A stretch of DNA of 64,000 nt from Poa pratensis (lineage: Eukaryota; Streptophyta; Magnoliopsida; Poales; Poaceae), in the NCBI GenBank assembly GCA_947311845.1, contig CAMZMU010000111.1, positions 16,381,362 to 16,445,361 of the forward strand. Reading direction: 5' to 3'. The position numbers were made by a program, and so were the translations under genes. This document shows, in pieces, positions 53,583 through 61,900 of the stretch. The notes beneath the pieces are model-generated. The model made no database searches and was not told the DNA's origin. It saw only the letters and a list, made by a program, of their open reading frames with translations. Numbering within the stretch: the stretch's first letter is position 1; every line of letters starts with the position of its first letter.

Positions 53583-53954
53583 GCCTCCAGCGGTAACTGC
53601 CCCCCACTACCGCGCGGTTACCGGAGCACGGTTAGATCCCTTGCGTCGCGGAACTCTGTGGCAGCTGCTGTGGCCGTGTATTTCAAGCACACGTGGTCAC
53701 GCCGCAGAATTGGAAGCGGTGGAACGGATCCTATGTGCCGGTCAACGGAGAAAACGAGGAGACGTGGTCTTCTGGTCAAATACACTCAAGTACCCGGTGG
53801 ATCCGGATAACGAGCTGACAACCCGGGTTATACGGCTTTGCACAGGCTTTTCCTGCCAAATGTCCCGGAAAATTCGGTGACAACTAGAAGTGATCCGGTT
53901 AATGATGTTGGTTTTGAATCTGGAACGGCCCTTCAGCCGAGGCTGTAGGACCAT

Positions 53955-53972
53955 ACCAGCTTCGGGGACTAC
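53955..53972 (+). other. Polypurine tract of element B
   Basis: CCAGCTTCGGGGACTAC directly precedes the 3' LTR. It is a purine-rich tract of the CGGGGACTAC type. Confidence 0.65.
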
Positions 53973-54914
53973 TGTCGGGGGGCTGCCCCCGGGTAGGGCA
54001 AAGATGGTGTGTTATGAAGAGTTAAGGTCTAACCGGATCAAGATTAGCCGGGTCACTTGGGCCGGATCTCAAGGGGATTCGGTCAGTCCTTCTTCAAGCC
54101 AGAGTAAAAGGAAGGACCAAAGGGGATCCGGTGAGGTTTAACCGGATCCAAGGGAGAAGAGCCGGCTAAATTATCCGGATCGTCAGGAAGGACCCGGGTA
54201 GGTCGACTCGGATGTTGCACAGGGGCCAAGTAATGTCAGTAAAAGTCACGGGCACTGTAATGTTACTGACCGAGGCTCAGAAGACAGCAAGGTACAGCCA
54301 CAGGTTTTCCGGGTCACAAGCCCCTAGGCGCTGACTCGGCCAATTCGGGAAAGGGGCAGTGGCTAGGCTACTGTGGTCTACACTGCCTTAAGCTCAAAGA
54401 GGAAAGATAAGCCTGTGGTGGACAGAGGGTGAGCTGGACTGAGTGACAGTGGCCAGTGTTTGTCCTGTTCTCCTTGTCCATGCCATTGTCTTCTGCGGCC
54501 AGGGGCAAAAGGGTAATTCGGTTACTGTATATATGCGCCACCACCTTCCCCGGTGAGAGGGATCGACGATTGTGAGCATCATTTCCCCCCAAGCTTCATC
54601 TTCTACTTGGAGCTCTCTCCATTGTTCATCATACAGCTCGAGGAGCGCTTTGTACTTGTAAACACTTGAGATATAAGAGAGTAGGCTAGAGCTGCAGTAG
54701 GGGTGTTACCTCCACAAGAGGGCCCCGAAGCAGGGTACATCGTGGTGTTCTTGGCTGTTCTTGGTTTGCTTTGTTCTTGTTGTTTCCTGCGAGGTTCTTG
54801 TTTGATCTTCATGCGTGCTTCATAAGCGCGCAAACCCTCCCCGGTTCCCCCAACGCCCAAGCGAGCCCACACTTAAGCCATACCCATGGCATCTGCCGTG
54901 ACACCACCACGACA
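53973..54914 (+). repeat. 3' LTR of element B
   Basis: 942 bp, about 99% identical to the 5' LTR. Differences seen include GAGGTTTAACC for GAGGCTTAACC, GCTGGACTGAG for GCTGGGCTGAG, and small G-run indels. TATATAT box at 54528-54534. Confidence 0.95.
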
Positions 54915-54919
54915 CTCGC

Positions 54920-56562
54920 GGATGCGTCGAGTGAAGCACAGAGCTCCATGTGGCTCAGGCTCTCGATCAGAGTATGAGTCACTACTGTATGATCTGCGTG
55001 ATCTGCTCCTGGACCTGCGCCTTCGCGAGCCGCTTCTTTCTTTCGAGTGGTGGCGACGACCACTGTGATTATGCTCTTCCCGAGGTGCGTCGACTAGGGC
55101 ACGGTCTCGACTCCCACCTGGAGTTCTTGGAACTTGGCGTATGGCCTTTGCAGCTAAGGCGAGTGATTTGATCTGTTGGCGGTGTAGTTTTGCGTTGGGG
55201 TCATCCGCTGGGGGCTTGATTGCCTCCAGTTATGCTGCAGCGGTGTAGAGAGCACCTGCTGCTGTTTTGGGCACCGGCAGTCCTTCCTCATCGTATGTCA
55301 TGAAGGAGTTGCCTAAGTTGCGGGTGAGTGCCGCCTTCTCGCCTGGCGAGAGGTGTGACAACCTTGATCTGCGTCCTGTGTCTGCTCGCCCGGTGGAGCT
55401 CAGGGAGAGCTGTCTTCTGCGCACACTCGACAAGCTGGCTTGCTTTTTGCGTTCTTCGAGTGTGGCTCTTATCTGGTTCAGTCGAAGTGACTCCTGCCAG
55501 TTGAAGTACTGGAAGGTCAACATCTCTTCTTGTGTTGCGTCTGCTGGCATCATTGTGCACTCCTTGATAACTTTATCTGCTTTTGCTGCCATCTCAGCAG
55601 TGATTGTGAGGGTTGTGGCTCCGTCCGGCATAGTGACTGTGCACGGGAATTCTGTAGGCCTGCGACTGGCCGCAGTTTCTGATGTTTCTGCGGCGATGGC
55701 CACATAGACCTGCTGGGGTATGACCCGAGGGCATATGTATGTACTTTCGAGTCCCGTCATAGACTCGACATCTTCGTCGAGGCTCATGTCTGAGCCTGTA
55801 TGTTCATCGGGTGGTTCATCTGGACGGATCACGCAGTCGACGTCTTCGTCGCCTATGCCCATCTCGGCGTCGGCGAGGTTGTCATGAGCCTCGGAGTCGA
55901 GGTTGTTGTTGGCGCAGATCTCGGAGTCGACGTGGTTGTCGATATGAGTCTCGAGGTCGTCGAAGTCGCTGAGGGAGATCCCGCAGTCGACACTATCCTC
56001 GAGTGGTTGATCTAGCTCGGGATCGTTTGTGCGGTATGCTGATTCGGCCTCCCCGCCCTGGATCTCTTCAATGAGCTAACGCATCTCTCGTGTGGACATG
56101 GTTGTTGCAGATGAACAGGCTTGAAGGGTTGATGATGGTATGGACGCAGCGGAAAGATCCGCAGTCGAAGGAGTCGCAGCCGATGGAGCCTCGGGTGCGA
56201 AAGTCGCGAGTTGGCGTGGATCCGTCAAGTCCTGCACACCAAGCTTGTTGACGAAAAAATTGAACGAACCAACGGTTAAACCCAAACCTGACTCGAGATC
56301 GGAGAAGGCCTCCTGGAATCCTGGCGAGTGTGGCTCGAAATCCATCAGAGGATCCGATGTGCTTTTTGCGGGTGAAGCTGGCGTGCTGCCGTTTGTCGAG
56401 TGAGCCGGCGAGTTGCCGTGTGCCGCCTGAGTCGGCGAGTTCTGGTTTGTCGATGCAGCCGGCGAGTTGCCGTTAGTAGATCCGATCGGCGAGTCGCCGT
56501 TTTCCGATGGAACCGAAGAAACCGCGAGTCCAGCACTATTCTTTCCCACAGACGGCGCCAAT
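54920..56562 (-). pseudogene. Element A gag 5' half, two in-frame stops
   Basis: The minus-strand frame starts in the LTR (MGFDEGTPRQLAPSVG), passes through the primer-binding site and runs toward element B. It has Asn/Ser-rich repeats (GDSPIGSTNGNSP type) at residues ~40-90, an acidic middle (from about 56075 to 55700), and a Ser/Arg-rich end before the insertion point at 54919. In-frame TAG at 56076-56078 and TAA at 55230-55232 break it. The second half continues at 40650 on the other side of element B. Confidence 0.75.
56545..56561 (-). other. Primer-binding site of element A
   Basis: Minus-strand TTGGCGCCGTCTGTGGG directly follows the 5' LTR. TGGCGCCGT matches the 3' acceptor end of plant tRNA-Asp as used by many grass Gypsy elements. 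The frame MGFDEGTPRQLAPSVG, which starts in the LTR, runs through it. Confidence 0.75.
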
Positions 56563-57053
56563 TGACGAGGTGTACCCTCATCAAATCCCATGGTTAAGGA
56601 CCTAGGGTTGAGATTATGGGGAGAGAACGTGGTAGTACTGGTAGTTTCGTCGGCTGACAAACAGAGGCAAAGATTTACCCAGGTTCAGGCCCCTCGGGTG
56701 GAGGTAAAGACCCTACTTCCTGCTTGTCTGTTATTGATCGCTGGAGATTATGTGGTTACAAGGTGGCTCCGGCGAGATGACGATCTCGCAAGAGCTTTGG
56801 TGGTTCGAGTATGGCTTGGTCCTAGATCGGCACCCCTCCCAGCCTTTAAATGGTCTCGGGAGTTTGTAACCGACCTAGTTTACACATAAGGAAAGTATAA
56901 ACCGACTATGTCTATTTCTAAACTTGGAAGTTAGTTCATCTTTTTGGGCCTCTCGTCTTGGTCTTCGAGTCGTATTTTCGCTAGTTGGGCTTTTAGTCAT
57001 CACGTGCACCAGGTACCCTCACAATAGGGTACCCGAGATGTATATCCTTGTCA
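56563..57053 (-). repeat. 5' LTR of element A, TATA box damaged
   Basis: 491 bp, ending TCGTCA just before the primer-binding site. At the position of the TATA box of the other LTR it reads CCATTTAAAGG (near 56842-56852), so the promoter copy that would drive the element has lost its TATATAAA core. Confidence 0.88.
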
Positions 57054-57058
57054 GGTGT

Positions 57059-57490
57059 ACACAAAAATAAATAGTACAACTACACATAAATATGGTGTAC
57101 AAGATGCACAAAATTAGTAGTACAAAAATACACAGAGGATGGTGTACAAACTACATAACAGAGTGTACAAACCTACATAGAAAGAAGACACAAGTTGTAC
57201 AACTATAGAGACACAGGTTGTACAACTGCATAACACATGTTGTACAACTAGACAGAGACAGGTTGTATATACACAGGTTGTACAACTACACAAACACAAG
57301 TTGTACAACTAAACAGACACAGATTGTACAGACACAGATTGTACAACTAGACAGACATAACTTGTACAGACACATGTTGTACAATTATATAGGCACATGT
57401 TGTACAACTACTCAACACAGTTTGTACAATCACAGGTTGTACAACTACACAGACACATGTTGTACAACTACACATAATCGGTTGTACAAA
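57059..57490. repeat. Minisatellite with GTTGTACAACTA core
   Basis: Roughly 20 imperfect tandem copies of a ~24-bp unit, ACACAGGTTGTACAACTAC plus CAG. The palindromic GTTGTACAAC core makes every unit a potential small hairpin. The array begins on the other side of element A (GTACATATTC... around 26277-26360 includes TTTGTACAAG and CATGTACAAA), showing that A inserted inside it. Confidence 0.88.
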
Positions 57491-57858
57491 AAAAAAGTTC
57501 GTCGAAACCTATCAACATGGGATCTAGTTTTGAAGATCTCGACGCGAGAAGATCAAAAGTGAAAACGGTTCGTAATTCGGATAAACGGTTATCAAGATAT
57601 TTCGTTTTTAAAAAACGAATCTCAAAATAAATGCGGTACAAACCTGTGGGGGGAGAAGAGAAGAAAACCCACCAAAATTCTCTCATGCTGCCACTTGTCA
57701 CACATGCAAGCACCCATAGAGTGCTGAGTGAAGGGAAAAACTGCCACTTGGCGCGACCACAATGCACGCATGTTTCCTTCGCAAAGGGAAGCGTTTTTTT
57801 ATTTTTAGTGATTTCGCTCCGCGGTACGCGTGCTATAGGTTTTGCCCATCACGACGTC

Positions 57859-58926
57859 TGAAGAGCTGACACCCATCCGGCACCCACGGAGGGCCCGAGA
57901 GCGCGGCCCATTTCCACTCCCGGCGAAACAAACAAACCTCCACATGAGTAGCTCTTTTACGTCAGGAAACGCATGAGAAGCATGGGACCCACCACCAGCC
58001 AGTGCCCCACAAAACAGTGAGTCGCGTTCGTGGCACCTCGGTGGCCGTCGCCATCACCCGCCCCGCCTTGCACGGCGCGTCGCAACGCACGGCCCGTCCT
58101 CACCCGAACTGTCACCCACCCGCCTCAACACCACGCGGGATCCACCGACCCGGACAACCACGTCAGTGGCACATCAGCCAGCGCGCACGTACGGTTCGGA
58201 CCACTCGGCCAGTCCACCCACCACGTCCACGTCATCTCCCGCGGGAACCGCTACGGCCACCCGCGCCTCGCCCACCGTGGGTCAACACCTGTCCCACCGC
58301 GCAGCGACCGACCTCCTCTCTCGAGACGCGACCGCGCGTAGCACGCAACAGGTGGCGTCGGGCTCGCCCGCGCGGCGGCCCGCACTGCACTGCACTGCAC
58401 AGGGGATCTTCGTGCGGGCGGTGGAAATGTCGGGAATGCCCCCTGCCTCTCTCCTCTCGTGACGACGCCCCCCGCATCCTCTCCTCTCTTCCCCATCTCC
58501 GTCTCTGCCGTGCTCCATATAACCATCTCTCTCCAAATCTCGCCCCAAATCGCCATTTCTATTCCCCCCTGCCCCTCCACCACCGCGACCACCCCCCGCC
58601 ATAGATCGAGCCCGACCCCGCGTACCCAGCCCCCCGTCTCTGGCCCGGCCCCCAAATTCCCGATCAAATCTCCCCGCCGCGCCGCGGCTGGAGCCCGATT
58701 CGACTTAATTCGAGCCCCGATCTGCGGTCCTCAGATAGGCGGCTCGTCGGAATCGGCCGCGCCCGGGTCGAATTCGGGCGATCCTCAGGCGCATGGAGCG
58801 AGCCCCAGCGGATCCGCGGCTCCCGAGCTAGGGTTACCGCCGGTGGCTGCAGCGGCGATCTGTGATGGTGCAGCGCGGCGCCGGGACTCGGCCAGGAGGG
58901 ATCGGCGGCTGGGAAGATGCGAGGCT
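57859..58926. promoter_or_regulatory. Promoter and leader region of the SUO-like gene
   Basis: GC-rich, C-biased sequence with CT-rich tracts (CTCTCCTCTCTTCCCC around 58480) typical of grass promoters and leaders. CTCCATATAACC at 58513-58524 is a candidate TATA box, which would give a leader of about 370 nt to the ATG at 58927. The long plus-strand frame that opens at 58459 is in phase with the gene start, but its Pro/Arg-rich content looks like untranslated GC-rich DNA. Confidence 0.4.
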
Positions 58927-61900
58927 ATGCATGGGGGCGGTGACGGCCGGCGGCGGCCTCTCGTCCCGCACATGTGGCCAGCAGCAACTCGCGTAGAGGC
59001 AGCTCCACCTCCACCGCCGAAGGGACCAGCCTCTCCCCGCTCCTCTGTTGCTCCGCTCCGGACGACGGCCTGTTGTCCACCCGCACCGACGACTCCCCCA
59101 CCAGCAGCGGCACAAAGGCAGGACTGCCGCCTCCTGTCTCCCCGCCCGGCTTCGGCAGACTCCTTCCTAAAGGTGCCTACTGGTGGAAAATCAATCACTC
59201 TGGGATTTGCTAAGCTCCGTGTGTTTTAGACCAAATCGAATATGATGGATTCATTAAACGGTTGCCATGTTTCTGCTTCAAAAACGTTATCTATATATAG
59301 AGAGTAACTAGAAGGAATGAAGGATTGAGAGGTTGGAGGTTATACCGTAGTAGTCTGCCGTTGTAGGAAAGTTTCTGGCTGAGCAAACATATATGTACAG
59401 TTGTGAGCCATCGCTAACGCACTATTTTCCTTGTGTGATTTGATGGATTCTGCCTCACTGTGGAAATTTTCGCACCCCACGTGTAAGGCGTGTTCCGTTG
59501 TCGCGTGTATGTTGAGAATCGTTTGGATCGTATCGTCTGGCTATTGGATAGAGTGATGCTATACTATTCGAATTGAAGGTGTTTCTACAATTGGCGTGTG
59601 CTCGGTATCCAGTGGTAGTTTTGGACCACATAGCCCTACACGTGACGCAAGTCGTGTTCTATTGTTTTGCACTCATCAAGATAACACATTTTGCCCACAA
59701 TTTTGATATCCTTGTTTTCCTTTTTCTTTTTGCTACTTCCTCCGTTCCTAATTATAAGATGGTTTAGCATTTTCTAGAATTGGACGTATGTAGACGCATT
59801 TTAGTGTGTAGATTCACCCATTTCGGTCTGTATGTAGTCAATATTGAAATATTTAAAACATCTTATATTATGGAAGGAGCGAATAATATACACGGATTGA
59901 TCTTCCTTTCCAAACAAAGTAAATAGGAGACATGAAAACAAACCTAAGACTTGGTTGCAAGGCATTATGCATTACCTATATATCATGGTACATTTAGTTT
60001 TGGACCACATATTCTACGTGTAGTGCATGTTGTGTCTTTTTGTTATGTACGTCATCAAGATATTGCATTTCCCCACCATTTCTATATTCTTGGTATTTTG
60101 TTGTTGCAAATATAATAGGAGGAGGAGGTAAGGATTGATCTTCCATTCGAAATGAGGTAAATAGGAGAAACGGAAACATGACTTTGTTGTGAGGCATTAC
60201 ACATTGCCTATAAATCGAGGAAACATTAGATTTTGTGGTCTAAGTGTTGTATATATTCCAGTAGCCCAAATTTACAGCGTGACAACCGTTTTCGTTCTGC
60301 TGCAACTTGATTTTCAATGTTTACAGGCTTGACACACATAAAGTCAGTCGATTGGGTATCATATTATAAGTACAAATTGGAGTTTAACAGAAGAAACACG
60401 CCCCCATTTCGAATGTCTTATGAGTTGAAACGGCATTTTTTGGCAGCTGGCAGCTTAATGAAATACACGTTGTTGCACGGACATTTATTTTCTTTGCAAC
60501 ACGACAAAATGAGATATTACGCTTCTTATTTTTAGCTGATTGGATATCATAAGGAGACTTTTCTCTATTTATGGTTGCAGTTATGCTGAACTGTGCCTCT
60601 AGCTTTGACGTTAGTTCTCCTAATGTTAAGCTTTTCTCCTTCTTCGCTGTTATTTTTTTGGCGATGTGACCACGTTCTTGTTTCTTAAAGACTTAACGAA
60701 AGTATGTATCTATTTTGCAGGACGGACGTGAATTCCGAGTTGGAGATTGCGCACTTTTTCAGGCTGTTGATGTTCCTCCTTTCATCGGGTTGATACGTTG
60801 GATTGAGAAAAAGGAGGAAGGTTTTCCCAAGTTACGTGTAAGTTGGCTCTATCGATCTGCAGACGTCAAGCTTAACAAGGCAATACAGCTCAACGCCGCA
60901 CCAAACGAGATCTTCTATTCTTTCCACCAGGACGAGACATCTGCCGTCTCTCTGCTACATCCTTGCAAAGTTGCCTTTTTACGGAAAGGTGTTGAGCTGC
61001 CTGCTGGATTTTCTTCATTTGTGTGTCGGCGTGTGTATGATATTGACAACAAGTGCTTATGGTGGCTTACTGACAAGGATTATATTAATGTAAGTTTACA
61101 GATTCTTTCCGTATTTATTCTGTGTTATATTCTGTTCTTATGTCTCGACTTACAATCAGGAACGGCAGGAAGAAGTAAATCGACTTCTGCATAGAACAAG
61201 GTTAGAAATGCATGCCGCAGTACAATCAGGTGGACGTTCACCCAAGCGGCTAAACAGTCCATCGTCTACCCAGCAGAAGTCCGGTTCGGATGATGCACAA
61301 AATTGTGGTTTATCTAAAGGAAAGAAGAGGGAGAGAGTCGAGCAAGGAATTGATCCAGCTACGCGAGACCGTGATCGTCCCCTTAAGGTTGAGGACGGTG
61401 AACTGGGAAACTTCAAAGTAGACGGTATGAAGCATACAATCGCAAAGTTCATGGCAAAGTTTACAGAGAAAGGTGGACTTCCGAATGATGAAGCAGTCGA
61501 GAAGCTTGTTCAGTTAATGCAACTTGATCGAACTGAAAGGAAGATAGACCTTGGTGGTCGAGTACTGCTTGCACATATTATCACAGCTACAGAAAGTCCT
61601 GACTGCCTCAGGAGATTTGTGCAACTAAGGGGCCTTCCCGTTTTGAATGAGTGGCTTCAAGAGACTCACAAAGGGAAGTCTGGTGAAGGTGGTAGTCCTA
61701 AAGAAACTGATAAGCGTGTTGAAGAATTTCTGATTGCGTTGCTTCGTGCTCTCGCAAAATTGCCTATCAATTTGAATGCCTTGCAGAGTTGCAGTATCGG
61801 GAAATCTGTCAACCATCTGCGTAGCCATAAAAGTGTTGAGATACAGAAGAGGGCGAAATGTCTTGTTGAAAACTGGAAAAAGCGTGTTGATGCCGAAATG

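Larger units (their letters stand above)
40656..54914 (+). mobile_element. Gypsy element B (Tat-type), plus strand, nearly intact and young
   Basis: 14.26 kb, flanked by the exact 5-bp duplication CTCGC (40651-40655 and 54915-54919). LTRs 40656-41594 and 53973-54914. Layout: LTR, primer-binding site, ORF1, gag-protease ORF2, pol (RT, RNase H, second RNase H, integrase), non-coding spacer, antisense five-exon gene, polypurine tract, LTR. The extra archaeal-type RNase H and the antisense gene place it in the Tat lineage of Ty3/Gypsy. I count about four substitutions and five single-base indels between the LTRs, so the insertion is recent. The only coding lesion seen is the TAG at 45006-45008. 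It sits in gag of element A. Confidence 0.95.
26373..57053 (-). mobile_element. Gypsy element A (Tat-type), minus strand, decayed, split by element B
   Basis: The target duplication GGTGT is at 26368-26372 and 57054-57058. The LTRs are 26373-26864 (3' LTR) and 56563-57053 (5' LTR), about 0.49 kb each, with the TG...CA form on the minus strand. The primer-binding site (TTGGCGCCGTCTGTGGG, minus) and polypurine tract (AAGTACTCGGGGGCTAC, minus) show the element reads right to left. Order on the minus strand: gag 5' half, element B insertion, gag 3' half, protease, RT, RNase H, integrase zinc finger. Then, facing the other way, the antisense gene at 28112-30723. Stops, frameshifts and loss of the integrase core make it non-autonomous. 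Excluding B and the second copy of the 5-kb repeat, its length is about 11.4 kb. Confidence 0.9.
24389..57846. mobile_element. Outer DNA element (about 2.8 kb) split by Gypsy element A
   Basis: The left end GGGGAGCGCCTATG-TCACGCGT and the right end, read inverted, GGCAAAACCTATAG-CACGCGT are imperfect inverted repeats that continue into CGCGG. An 8-bp sequence CATCACGA flanks both ends (24381-24388 and 57847-57854). Removing element A leaves about 2.77 kb of non-coding sequence: a large AT-rich minisatellite (24535-25740), an A-rich block, a GC-rich block (25900-26260) and a GTACAAC minisatellite (26270-26372 plus 57059-57490). The 8-bp duplication points to hAT, the long sub-terminal similarity to a Mutator-like element. 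No transposase is present. Confidence 0.6.

Noticed and set aside
57059..57490. Regular spaced repeats resembling a CRISPR array, and an open frame through them
   Set aside because: Plant nuclear context, no constant repeat/unique spacer pattern; it is a degenerate ~24-bp minisatellite and the frame is a by-product.
58459..58926. Extension of the SUO-like protein upstream of 58927
   Set aside because: The frame is open but is Pro/Arg-rich, overlaps the candidate TATA box, and the ATG at 58927 gives a family-like N-terminus (MHG...MWP...).
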